Shown here: positions 46,842 through 55,023 of the stretch, piece by piece
How positions within the stretch are numbered: position 1 is the stretch's first letter
Layout of the letters: each line of letters begins with the position of its first letter
From: an uncultured Psychroserpens sp.
Lineage (GTDB): Bacteria > Bacteroidota > Bacteroidia > Flavobacteriales > Flavobacteriaceae
Length of the DNA stretch: 64,000 nucleotides
Assembly (NCBI RefSeq): GCF_947501425.1
Contig: NZ_CANMVN010000006.1
Span: forward strand, 62,001 to 126,000
Direction of reading: 5' to 3'
Position numbers and translations under genes: made by a program
Notes under the pieces: generated by a model
Seen by the model: only the letters and a program-made list of their open reading frames with translations
What the model was told of the DNA's origin: nothing
The model's database searches: none

Positions 46842-47025
46842 AATAAATCATATGCTCCTCTCTCCTACACGTCCCCACTGAAGTAGAACGAAAGTGGATT
46901 GTTTTAGCCAAATCGACGAAGGAGATTCGACTTAGAATAAAGTCAAATATCTTATTTAAGATTCATGAATACCTATTCAATAGAATAAGAACCAATGAAC
47001 TAAAATTTTATGAGGCCAAAAACTG

Positions 47026-47214
47026 TTATTTAATATTTTGTATTACGACGACAAGCCTTTTTGTATTTGGTTCTATCCAAGGCATTGGCAAATTTTCCTC
47101 TACAATTTCCAATCCTTTAAGGTTAATACCATCTTTATATTGGCATTTAATTCCAATTAAATCATCGTCATTGTATTTTTCCAAAAATTTTAGTAATTCT
47201 TTCTTTGTGGTCAT
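47026..47214 (-). CDS. Small hypothetical protein at the end of the CBASS operon
   Basis: A 62-residue soluble alpha/beta protein, MTTKKELLKFLEKYNDDDLIGI..., ending KRLVVVIQNIK. It lies 25 bp behind the 52-aa gene on the same strand and is probably the last CBASS-operon gene. Its layout (MTT..LL..L, beta strands, PxxxP near the end, then a hydrophobic strand) resembles the 66-aa protein at 51377-51577 on the other side of the operon. Function unknown. Confidence 0.6.
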   Translation of the reverse strand: MTTKKELLKFLEKYNDDDLIGIKCQYKDGINLKGLEIVEENLPMPWIEPNTKRLVVVIQNIK

Positions 47215-47239
47215 TACATTAAATTAATATTTTATATAG

Positions 47240-47398
47240 TTAATTATCTAGCTCATTATCTCCTTCTGGTAATTCTAATGCCTTTACTGATTGTATTGCA
47301 TTTCCAGCGATACCTTTAACCGAACCATACATATCAATTGTGTTGCTAACTACCTTTTCAATTTGTTTTTCTCCAATAGGTATTCCTTTTATAAACAT
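47240..47398 (-). CDS. Small hypothetical protein behind the CBASS E2 gene
   Basis: A 52-residue protein read from the ATG at 47396-47398: MFIKGIPIGEKQIEKVVSNT..., with a small-residue helix (YGSVKGIAGNAIQSVKAL) and an acidic tail (EGDNELDN). It starts 14 bp after the E2 stop and ends 25 bp before the 62-aa gene, as expected for an operon member. No family recognised. Coding potential rests on spacing, codon sense and the ATG. Confidence 0.55.
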   Translation of the reverse strand: MFIKGIPIGEKQIEKVVSNTIDMYGSVKGIAGNAIQSVKALELPEGDNELDN

Positions 47399-47412
47399 AT
47401 TTTTTTATTTAA

Positions 47413-47874
47413 TTATTTAATAGCATCATGTGACACATATGGGTGTTCCCATTTACCCGTAATTAGATACAATTCGTAATACACAAACCATTCTAGTGCC
47501 CAAGGTATTATAGTATCATATACGTTATCCGTTCTAAAATTCCAGTAAAAATCATCTGTTTCAGGATGATATAAACAAAGATTTTTTTCTTTCGGAAACA
47601 TATGTATATCATCGTGATATTCAATTTCTGGTTCTACCACATATACCTTTGGCGCATCCAAACCATTATAAACTAATTTTATACTATACTCTTTAGAATA
47701 TTCAGTTGGTTTAACCTTCCCTAAACAAACTAACTTGTTTTGTTTTATGCTACACTTTAGAAATTTATAATGTGATTCAATGAGCTTTTTCTCCCTAACA
47801 AGTATTATTCTTATTGGTAGATTTTGCCCACGTGATTTGAATCTATTTTTATGAAATTTCTTGACCGCCGCCAT
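47413..47874 (-). CDS. CBASS E2-like conjugating enzyme (type II-short)
   Basis: A 153-residue stand-alone E2-like protein. The core matches the E2 part of Cap2: IHMFPKEKNLCLYHP carries catalytic Cys100, followed by FYWNFRTDN and IIPWALEWFVYYELY. In CBASS, Cap2-type enzymes attach the CD-NTase C-terminus to a target and prime second-messenger synthesis. E2-only forms define type II-short operons. No E1 or JAB protease gene is nearby. It overlaps the CD-NTase gene by 26 bp. Confidence 0.88.
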   Translation of the reverse strand: MAAVKKFHKNRFKSRGQNLPIRIILVREKKLIESHYKFLKCSIKQNKLVCLGKVKPTEYSKEYSIKLVYNGLDAPKVYVVEPEIEYHDDIHMFPKEKNLCLYHPETDDFYWNFRTDNVYDTIIPWALEWFVYYELYLITGKWEHPYVSHDAIK

Positions 47875-48874
47875 AGTTTGTGTGTGGTTTGTTTTTTACA
47901 CCTGTTGTCTCTGTGGTCAATGCACCCGAACTTTGAGAATATGCAGCACCAGCCAAAACTCTTTCTGAAATCGCTTTTAAAGCTGCTTCTTTAGCATCAA
48001 CATCTTCATCTTCACCTAGAGGAAAATTACTTCCTAAATGTTTACGCCATAGCCTACTAGCTTTTAACTGATTTGGCTCATTATCTACTGCTTCTTTTGC
48101 GTCTTCTATAAAATCATCAAGATTAGATAGAAAATTATTTTTTCTAGTATTATCAAAATTTTCAAATAAATCGTCGCCTGGTGTTGCAGGAACAATACAT
48201 TCAAAACCCGCATCAAGTCTTTCTTGGATTTTAATTAATATATCTTTAAGTGCAATATCGTCTCTGTCGTTAGGCTGTATATTATTAGCAGCAAGAATAG
48301 TCATTGCTAAGCCACTAGGCATTTTATTTCTTTTATAATCACCCCAACCTTTTAAATATTTTACAAGTCTATTTAGTTGTGTGTTTTTAACTTTTTCAGC
48401 TTTGTACCATTCAACTACTTCTTTAGGATCACTTTCTTCAAATCCGTTGTTTTTGACTGCTAGAGAAGGGTGGTCATCAACTTCTGGAAAGATATACACC
48501 GGAAAATCTATATGATAATCGCCTTGATATATTACCCTTAAACATTTAGTACGATGTTCTACAGGTGTACTTGTTGCGCCATCAAGTGCATCTTTCACCC
48601 ATTTTTGAAGTGTTGTGGCGGTTACATCTGCTTCTATTTTAAAATAGATACCATCATCGAGATCACATTCATCATCTTTTGTTAGAATGGTTGTACCCAT
48701 TTTGTAAGAGCCTTGAATATAAAATTCTGGTTTATAGGTTGGATGATTGTCTTTAAAATGCTTTCGAATTCTAGTACGAAGTACCTCTTTTGATTCTTTA
48801 AGTTTATCTTTTTTCTTTTTTGGTATATTTAAATTATTATCATAATCTAAAAACAGTTTATTGCAATTTGCCAT
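47849..48874 (-). CDS. CD-NTase (DncV-like cyclic nucleotide synthase)
   Basis: A 341-residue cGAS/DncV-like nucleotidyltransferase. The active site is GSYKMGT (55-61), followed by CDLDDG (Asp71 and Asp73) and the third Asp at HIDFPVY (Asp123). On infection it makes a cyclic di- or trinucleotide that activates the effector; the product cannot be read from sequence. The C-terminus ends in a flexible TGVKNKPHTNYGGGQEIS tail, the likely site for E2-mediated conjugation. It lies 27 bp behind capV. Confidence 0.94.
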   Translation of the reverse strand: MANCNKLFLDYDNNLNIPKKKKDKLKESKEVLRTRIRKHFKDNHPTYKPEFYIQGSYKMGTTILTKDDECDLDDGIYFKIEADVTATTLQKWVKDALDGATSTPVEHRTKCLRVIYQGDYHIDFPVYIFPEVDDHPSLAVKNNGFEESDPKEVVEWYKAEKVKNTQLNRLVKYLKGWGDYKRNKMPSGLAMTILAANNIQPNDRDDIALKDILIKIQERLDAGFECIVPATPGDDLFENFDNTRKNNFLSNLDDFIEDAKEAVDNEPNQLKASRLWRKHLGSNFPLGEDEDVDAKEAALKAISERVLAGAAYSQSSGALTTETTGVKNKPHTNYGGGQEIS

Positions 48875-48901
48875 GTTCTTTTCTTTATATTATTCTTGTT
48901 T

Positions 48902-49909
48902 TTAAGTAAGAGATACTCTGCTGCTACAAAAGGTATCCAATACATATTTTCCTTCTGTTTGAAATATTCTTGCTGCCTTTTCAGACAATGTTTTTAATTT
49001 AATTGGGTTAGTTTCATCCATTTTAATCTTGAAATTGTGATTAAATTCTAAATCGATTCTCTTGTACAGGAAATCATCATTAAATTGTTGCAGAATATTA
49101 ACCGAATTATGCACTAGTTGAGATTGACTTTGCATAAAAAGCTCAAATATTCTTTTCTTTTTTAGCCACACCCAATAAGTAACAGACCATAACTTTTTAC
49201 TTTTAGCTTCCTCATATTTATATTGACCAGTACCTAGCGATAGCAATTGAATATTATCCAACTCTTGCTCTAGCCTTGTTGTTGCTTCAATAATACCTAG
49301 CATACTAGGATTATTTGCATATACACCACCATCTACTTTATTAGAAAAATCTTCATTTGTATCTGAATCCATACGTTTAAATGTGTTTGAATAAGCATTA
49401 AAATATGTTGGTGCTGCCGAGGTTGCCATTGCAGCCATATACATTGGTATATGCTTATCTAAAATTAAATCTCGAGTATGTGGTGTTTTTAATACTTGAG
49501 TTCCGCCATCTAATAAACTATAGATTGGGATTAATAATTTTGCTTTTTTTAATGCATCGTTTATCCTAGGGTCTTCATCTTCATCGTGGTACTTTTTAAA
49601 AATGTCTCTTACTAATTTTTCTAATGGTTTATTACTATAAAATGGTTTTTTAACTATATTCAAATTACGACTACCAAAAATTGTTTTTGCATTGTCTTGA
49701 TATAGCTTTAGAATTTCTTTTGCTGGAATCCCTAATGATAGTGCTAATGCTATAATACCTCCTGTTGAAGTACCGCAGATTAAATCGAAATGTTTGTGTG
49801 TTTGCCCTTCTCCGATTTCTTCCTCTAAAGACTCTAAAAATTTGGCTGGAAATATGCCTTTAATACCTCCTCCATCAATTGATAATATTTTAAATTTTTT
49901 ATTACTCAA
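48902..49909 (-). CDS. capV: CapV-type patatin-like phospholipase (CBASS effector)
   Basis: A 335-residue patatin: oxyanion loop DGGGIKG (12-18), nucleophile elbow GTSTG with Ser48, catalytic Asp193 in DGGVYANN. CapV enzymes degrade inner-membrane phospholipids when bound by the cyclic nucleotide, killing the infected cell. The start is a TTG (rc of 49907-49909); no ATG fits before the conserved IDGGG. It is 4 bp behind the 43-aa gene and 27 bp before the CD-NTase gene. Confidence 0.93.
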   Translation of the reverse strand: MSNKKFKILSIDGGGIKGIFPAKFLESLEEEIGEGQTHKHFDLICGTSTGGIIALALSLGIPAKEILKLYQDNAKTIFGSRNLNIVKKPFYSNKPLEKLVRDIFKKYHDEDEDPRINDALKKAKLLIPIYSLLDGGTQVLKTPHTRDLILDKHIPMYMAAMATSAAPTYFNAYSNTFKRMDSDTNEDFSNKVDGGVYANNPSMLGIIEATTRLEQELDNIQLLSLGTGQYKYEEAKSKKLWSVTYWVWLKKKRIFELFMQSQSQLVHNSVNILQQFNDDFLYKRIDLEFNHNFKIKMDETNPIKLKTLSEKAARIFQTEGKYVLDTFCSSRVSLT

Positions 49910-49913
49910 CTAT

Positions 49914-50045
49914 TTACTTTCTTTTTTTTGTCCTTCCAACTTTTATAGTCTCAATGACTGTAGTTTTCGGTCTTCTCTTTGCTTCTTTGATAGTAACGAA
50001 CCTTCCAGTTCCTGCGTCCCTACCTCTTTTGCTTTGTCTTGCCAT
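49914..50045 (-). CDS. 43-aa highly basic protein between repressor and effector
   Basis: Read from the ATG at 50043-50045: MARQSKRGRDAGTGRFVT..., then KRRPKTTVIETIKVGRTKKRK. Roughly a third of residues are Lys or Arg. I recall small proteins with the pattern AxTGxFVxxxxAxxxPxTTVxET beside regulators and defence genes, without known function. Spacing of 11 bp from the repressor and 4 bp to capV shows it is an operon member. It may bind nucleic acid or modulate the repressor or effector (inference). Confidence 0.7.
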   Translation of the reverse strand: MARQSKRGRDAGTGRFVTIKEAKRRPKTTVIETIKVGRTKKRK

Positions 50046-50056
50046 AATTTTATATT

Positions 50057-50680
50057 TTAAAGTGATATAACTTCTTCGACAATTCCTTGAATTCTGAAAT
50101 TGCTTGTTAGTATTATCGGTTGATGTAATTTATTTGTGGATTTTGGTTTCAAAATAACCATACCACCATTTTTATTATATTCTTTAACGGTTGCTTCATC
50201 ATCAATTAGAGCCAATACTCTATCTCCATTATTAGCATCTGGTTGCTGTCTGATTAGCAACAAATCCCCATTATTGATACCAGCTTCGTTCATTGAATCT
50301 CCTTCTGCTTTTAATAAAAAGTATTTATATCCACTTTTAATCATTTCTATAGAAATGGAAACTTCTGCTTCAATATTTTCATCTGCAAAAATTGGCATTC
50401 CACAAGCTACACTTCCTATTAAGGGTATTTTAACAGTTTGTGCTCTAGAGCCAAAATATTCAGGTATTTCAAAATCAACAATCTGATAAGTACCATCAGA
50501 TTTCTTTCTTAAAATTTCCTTTTCTTCAAGGCTATTTAGTATAACTGCTGATGAGCGAGGAGATTTATAGCCAAGCCCAATCATTAATTCACGTACGCTT
50601 GGTATTCTTCCTTGATGAACAATTGAATTTCGAATAATCTTTAGAGCCTCTAATTCTTTATCAGATAAATTATAAAACAT
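50057..50680 (-). CDS. S24-family LexA-like autoproteolytic repressor
   Basis: A 207-residue protein from the ATG at 50678-50680; a TTG two codons upstream is possible. The N-terminal winged-helix domain (IPSVRELMIGLGYKSPRSSAV, about 27-47) resembles that of LexA. The C-terminal S24 domain has nucleophile Ser129 (GDSM), Lys166 (ATVKEY) and a Cys93-Gly94 scissile site (VACG), as in UmuD. Spacing is nearly that of LexA. RecA-stimulated self-cleavage would derepress the CBASS operon it heads. Whether it is also the genome's SOS repressor is unknown. Confidence 0.9.
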   Translation of the reverse strand: MFYNLSDKELEALKIIRNSIVHQGRIPSVRELMIGLGYKSPRSSAVILNSLEEKEILRKKSDGTYQIVDFEIPEYFGSRAQTVKIPLIGSVACGMPIFADENIEAEVSISIEMIKSGYKYFLLKAEGDSMNEAGINNGDLLLIRQQPDANNGDRVLALIDDEATVKEYNKNGGMVILKPKSTNKLHQPIILTSNFRIQGIVEEVISL

Positions 50681-50705
50681 ACACAAATATACACTTTACA
50701 TACAC
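50679..50705 (-). promoter_or_regulatory. Phased GTGTAT repeats and -7 box at the CBASS promoter
   Basis: On the minus strand GTGTAT occurs three times (50700-50705, 50689-50694, 50679-50684), spaced 11 and 10 bp, about one helical turn. A TATATTTG box (50684-50691) sits between the last two, so transcription should begin at or next to the ATG, giving a leaderless message. The array is the likely operator of the S24 repressor. Confidence 0.55.
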
Positions 50706-50945
50706 TTATAATATATTTCTAAACCACTAGTTATAAAATTGTTATTAACATTTATTAAATTATTGGTGTAAATATAACTTGCCTGTAAATTGAATTCTTG
50801 TGGATTTCCGTAATGAAAACAAAATATATTCTAAATAATCACATTTATTTCAATAAATAGGTGCTCGTGAACCATAAATAAGTTTGGCTATCGCCTAAAC
50901 TCATTCTTCGGTTTCATTAATATTACAGAAGATACTTTCTCAATG

Positions 50946-51314
50946 CTACAAATCCCTCACCTTCTCTTTCGCCACTTTCAACTCTTCTATTAATGCATTA
51001 TGAGTTTGGGTAGCCTCATTAAGTTTCGTATTGTTTGTTTTGATGAGATTAGTAATCTCTTTCATTTGTTTTTCTTTCTCTAGTTTGGTGCGTCCTATTT
51101 TAAACGATTGGATGTCACTTAATTGATTAAGCAACTTTTGTTTCTCTTGCATTAATTGGTTTAATGCTCCATTAGAGGTTTTAATGTTGTCTTCGATCAT
51201 ACAAACCGCATGAACCGTTTTTAGACTATCTAATTCTTTTTTAATGGATGAGTTTTGTGCATTAGTGGTCCATACTGCTAAGAATAATATTGATAGAGTA
51301 ATAATTGATTTCAT
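50946..51314 (-). CDS. Small secreted coiled-coil protein
   Basis: A 122-residue protein with a signal peptide (MKSIITLSILFLAVWTTNAQ). An almost entirely helical, Lys/Glu/Gln-rich body follows, with heptad-like spacing (LMQEKQKLLNQLSDI and MKEITNLIKTNN). No domain recognised. It is probably periplasmic. It lies upstream of the CBASS promoter, separated by about 260 bp of AT-rich sequence, and is not obviously part of that operon. Confidence 0.65.
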   Translation of the reverse strand: MKSIITLSILFLAVWTTNAQNSSIKKELDSLKTVHAVCMIEDNIKTSNGALNQLMQEKQKLLNQLSDIQSFKIGRTKLEKEKQMKEITNLIKTNNTKLNEATQTHNALIEELKVAKEKVRDL

Positions 51315-51376
51315 TTGTTTAGTTGTTTTGTTAAGTAATCAAGGAATGTTAGAAAAGGATTGGCTGGCAAAAATAG

Positions 51377-51577
51377 CTAAGTCCCTCTCTGATTCAATAT
51401 CACAAACTTCTGTTTCATTCCTGGATCAGAATACGGGGTTTCAAAGTCCTGCTGCTCTACTTCTATTTTAGATAAACGTAAGGCATAGTCGCCTTCATGT
51501 TTTTTGATATTTAATGAAATGGGTAATTGTTTCGGCATTTTGCTTAACTCCTCGATGAGTTGCTCTACTGTAGTCAT
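51377..51577 (-). CDS. Small hypothetical protein
   Basis: A 66-residue soluble protein, MTTVEQLIEELSKMPKQLPISL..., with a short N-terminal helix then beta strands (YALRLSKIEVEQ, KQKFVILNQ). It resembles the 62-aa protein at 47026-47214 in length and layout, suggesting a shared small fold. Function unknown. It lies between the coiled-coil gene and the YbbAP-type operon. Confidence 0.6.
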   Translation of the reverse strand: MTTVEQLIEELSKMPKQLPISLNIKKHEGDYALRLSKIEVEQQDFETPYSDPGMKQKFVILNQRGT

Positions 51578-51639
51578 AGTTTGGGTGTCATTAATTGCCC
51601 GAAAAATAAAACGCCTCCTCCTCTACTCCTAATTGTAAG

Positions 51640-51671
51640 CCGTAAAAAAAGTAAGGGGTAGCCTTATTTTT
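51640..51671 (-). terminator. Terminator-like dispersed repeat, copy 1
   Basis: CCGTAAAAAAAGTAAGG, then GGTAGCCTTATTTTT: a short AAGG/CCTT hairpin with a T-run on the minus strand, behind the leftward YbbP gene. A close copy lies at 57852-57881. Confidence 0.5.
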
Positions 51672-51765
51672 GATATGAAGACCTGTAGACAATACTATTT
51701 GCTCACTTTTAGAACAAAAGGAACTAATTCATGTTTTGGTATTGACTTTGTAGTCTTGCCAATTA

Positions 51766-54312
51766 CTAGCCTTCACGTCGCAAGACTTCCAGAGGTGAAC
51801 TTCGCAATACACTCTGAATATTACTCACACCAATGGCTAATACCAATAGTGTGATTCCTGGTAGAAATACCACGAAAGGAATCATAGATGGTACAAAAGG
51901 CGCATTAAATACAAATAGCGCTAAGCAGAAACCACTTACCAATGCCAATACAATACCAACTAGACTGCCAAGCAGTCCTAAAAAAAAGTATTCAAAGGCT
52001 GAGATTTGCAAGATCTGTTTGTTTTTGGCACCAAGGGTTCGTAACAATACACTTTCTTTAATACGTTGGTATTTACTGGTTCTTACAGATCCAATTAGTA
52101 CAATAATTCCAGTGAATATGCTAAAGAAGGCCATAAAATTGATAATCCACGAGACTTTATCTAGAATATCCTCAACAATCGTATAGACTTGTCGCAGATC
52201 AATAATGGACACGTTTGGGAATTGTGCTACCAAATCGCGCTGTAAAGCTGCCGAACTGATCTCATCTGGTGCCGATGTTGTAAACACATTGAACTGTGGC
52301 GCTTGTTCTAGTACACCTTTTGGAAATACGATGGAGAAATTAAGTTGGAGTTGTCCCCAATCTACTTGTCGTATGCTACCAACTGTAGTTTCCATAAGCA
52401 CACCTTGAACATTAAAGACAATCGTGTCGCCAATAGTTACTTTAGCATCTGCTGCCAGATTATCTGAAATGGAAATCACCACAGGCGCTCCCGATTTCAA
52501 TTCTGGAGTCCATACACCATCAACAAGTTCTTCGGAAGCTATAATGGAATCGCGATAGGTCGTTCTAAATTCGTGGTTTAATATCCAGCCACGAACCTGA
52601 CGTGTGGTATCCTGACGCAAATCATTAACTAATTGGTCTTTGATACGATGCATGCGCATGGTCACTAACGGAATGTCATTCAGAATAGGTAAATCTTGAG
52701 CAGTGATACTTTGGGCGACTGCTTCACGTTGTGTACTCTGCACATCTAATATGATGATATTGGCATTTTGAGTGGTCTGACCGACTTCTGTTTTTGCCAG
52801 TAAAATATCTTTGGTGAAATAGAGCGTACTAATTAAAAACGTCCCCAAACCAATAGCCACTACCAGAACAACCGTTTGATTGTTTGGTCTGAATAAATTC
52901 AGCAAGCTTTGACGCGCAGTAAAACCCCATCGTTTCGGAAAAAAGCGTCTGATAGCTTTTATACACAGCACAGCGATACCAGCCAGAATAGAAAACGTAA
53001 TGAGCGTCGCAATCACAAAACCGAACGCAAAGGCGACATTATTTAGCAGCCAGAGCGAAAATAAAAACAGAAATACGATAATGGCTCCAAAGACAATCAA
53101 ACGAACAGATTTGGGTTCCTGAGTGGCCTGTTCGTCAACACGCAATACTTCTAATGGCGATACATACCAAGTACGAAGTAAGGGTAATAATGCGAATAGA
53201 ACAGACATGAAGATTCCTAAACCAACACCTATCAGTATCGGTTGGGCCGAAATGGTGATGTCTACAGTAAACGGTAAAAAGTCTTTCAGAAAGTATGGAA
53301 AAAGTTCCTGAAGCCCAATACCTATGAGCGAACCTATGAGTCCGCCAATACATCCTATGCCTGCAATTTGAATCAGGAATATGAGAAAACTTTGTCGTCT
53401 GGAAGCACCCATACATTTTAGCACAGCAATAGCGCTTAGTTTTTCTTTGATATAAATATGAACAGAACTCGCAATCCCAATACATCCTAGTAATAAGGCA
53501 ATAAACGCTACGAGATTAAGAAACTTACCAACATTGTCGTAACGCCTACCTAAACGTCTGCTCGTGCTGGTATGTGTGTCTAAATCGGCATTTTCTTTAT
53601 CCAGTTGCGGCTCGATCTTATCTTCTAGCCGATCTAAATTTAAGGTATCAGACACTTTATAGAAGTATTGATATTCTTTACGACTCCCAAATTGAAGGAG
53701 TTGGGTATCGTCAATATAGCGATATGGAATCACTACAGGAGGTGCTACAGATGTTGAAATGGCAGTACTTCCCGGAATGGATTTTAAGGCACCAGCAATT
53801 GGTAATGTCACCTCTCCTACTTTAATAGAATCGCCTGGTTTGATGCCAAATTGTAGTAATAAGGTTGCATCAACCAAGGCACCACCAGAATCCTGATAGC
53901 TTGTAGCTGCAGTTGTTGGTTGCGTGCTTATTGAACCATAAAACGGAAAGTTGCCTTCTAAACCACGAACACGGACTAGTTTGGTGCCTCCATTCTTCGG
54001 AAAAGCAATCATCGATACAAAGTTGACTTCTGACGCATCAGGTTGCAACGAATCTATAATAGCTTGAGCACGTTCTGTAGGCACCTGTCTGGAATCGATA
54101 ATGAAATCGGCACCCATCAAACTTTTAGATTGACGCTGTATATTGTCTTTAAGATTTGTGCTAAACAATTGTATAGACACCACAGCAGCAATACCTAAAA
54201 TAATTGACGCCATAAATAAGAGTAATCGCACACGACTAGCCTTAGCATCGCGCCATGCCATTTTAAAAAGCCAAGGTAAATTTAAACCGGTTTTACTGTT
54301 CGATGTACTCAA
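51766..54312 (-). CDS. FtsX-family ABC permease (YbbP-like)
   Basis: An 848-residue permease with about ten transmembrane helices arranged as two FtsX/MacB-core units. An N-terminal helix follows KMAWRDAKASRVRLLLFM, then a MacB-like periplasmic domain, three helices with VLKCMGASRRQSF, two or more central helices, a second periplasmic domain, and three last helices with LLRTLGAKNKQIL. YbbP partners YbbA and is often linked to the TesA lysophospholipase, as here. It overlaps the ATPase gene by 4 bp. Confidence 0.92.
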   Translation of the reverse strand: MSTSNSKTGLNLPWLFKMAWRDAKASRVRLLLFMASIILGIAAVVSIQLFSTNLKDNIQRQSKSLMGADFIIDSRQVPTERAQAIIDSLQPDASEVNFVSMIAFPKNGGTKLVRVRGLEGNFPFYGSISTQPTTAATSYQDSGGALVDATLLLQFGIKPGDSIKVGEVTLPIAGALKSIPGSTAISTSVAPPVVIPYRYIDDTQLLQFGSRKEYQYFYKVSDTLNLDRLEDKIEPQLDKENADLDTHTSTSRRLGRRYDNVGKFLNLVAFIALLLGCIGIASSVHIYIKEKLSAIAVLKCMGASRRQSFLIFLIQIAGIGCIGGLIGSLIGIGLQELFPYFLKDFLPFTVDITISAQPILIGVGLGIFMSVLFALLPLLRTWYVSPLEVLRVDEQATQEPKSVRLIVFGAIIVFLFLFSLWLLNNVAFAFGFVIATLITFSILAGIAVLCIKAIRRFFPKRWGFTARQSLLNLFRPNNQTVVLVVAIGLGTFLISTLYFTKDILLAKTEVGQTTQNANIIILDVQSTQREAVAQSITAQDLPILNDIPLVTMRMHRIKDQLVNDLRQDTTRQVRGWILNHEFRTTYRDSIIASEELVDGVWTPELKSGAPVVISISDNLAADAKVTIGDTIVFNVQGVLMETTVGSIRQVDWGQLQLNFSIVFPKGVLEQAPQFNVFTTSAPDEISSAALQRDLVAQFPNVSIIDLRQVYTIVEDILDKVSWIINFMAFFSIFTGIIVLIGSVRTSKYQRIKESVLLRTLGAKNKQILQISAFEYFFLGLLGSLVGIVLALVSGFCLALFVFNAPFVPSMIPFVVFLPGITLLVLAIGVSNIQSVLRSSPLEVLRREG

Positions 54313-54998
54313 AGTGTTGCAGTAGATTGATTGGTTAATACTTGTCCGCCTTTAAGTCTCAGGATTTGTTCAGTACGATTGGCCAGATCCATATCATGAG
54401 AAATAATGACCAAAGTGGTTCCAGCTTCTTTATTGAGATCAAAAAGGAGTTGAATCACTTTCTCACCAGTGTCTTCATCTAAATTTCCTGTAGGTTCATC
54501 GGCAAATAAAATAGACGGTGAATTGGCAAACGCTCGGGCTAATGCTACGCGTTGCTGTTCGCCACCCGAAAGTTGCGACGGATAATGATGAAAACGATCT
54601 TTAAGTCCGACTTTTTCTAGTAAGTCCATGCTTTTTTTCGAAGCCTCCTTATCACCTTGTAATTCCAGAGGCACACTGACATTTTCAAGTGCTGTAAGTG
54701 TAGGTAGCAATTGAAAATTCTGAAAAATAAAACCCACTTCCTTATTTCGTAATTGGGCACGTTGGTCTTCATTTAAACTATTGAGATCCTGACCGCATAA
54801 CTCGACGCTACCAGCATTGGGCTGATCCAATCCAGCACATAAACCCAATAAGGTAGTTTTTCCACTACCTGACGGACCAACAATAGAAAAGGTTTGTCCT
54901 TTATGGACCTCAAAAGAAATATCATGTAGAACCGTTAATTGTTTGTTACCACTGGTATATGTCTTTTCCAGACCAGTAATCTTTAATATCTTTGACAT
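54309..54998 (-). CDS. ABC transporter ATP-binding protein (YbbA-like)
   Basis: A 229-residue LolD/MacB-type ATPase from ATG 54998 ([14 protein letters not shown]); a second ATG 6 bp upstream is possible. Walker A is GPSGSGKTT, signature [14 protein letters not shown], Walker [14 protein letters not shown]-loop ISHD. It powers the YbbP-like permease, probably in mechanotransmission or lipid handling. It starts about 25 bp from the divergent tesA-like gene, so both share a regulatory region. Confidence 0.92.
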   Translation of the reverse strand: MSKILKITGLEKTYTSGNKQLTVLHDISFEVHKGQTFSIVGPSGSGKTTLLGLCAGLDQPNAGSVELCGQDLNSLNEDQRAQLRNKEVGFIFQNFQLLPTLTALENVSVPLELQGDKEASKKSMDLLEKVGLKDRFHHYPSQLSGGEQQRVALARAFANSPSILFADEPTGNLDEDTGEKVIQLLFDLNKEAGTTLVIISHDMDLANRTEQILRLKGGQVLTNQSTATL

Positions 54999-55023
54999 AT
55001 TCATTAAATTTAAAGGACAACTC

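Noticed and set aside
50057-50680. The S24 protein as certainly the global SOS LexA
   Set aside because: It has LexA-like domains and catalytic residues, but it sits inside the CBASS operon, its candidate operator is made of direct repeats, and the rest of the genome is not visible.
54943-55023. Extended N-terminus of the tesA-like gene
   Set aside because: It would run through the divergent ybbA start region, and the lipoprotein signal lies downstream; the ATG at 55024 is the latest usable ATG.
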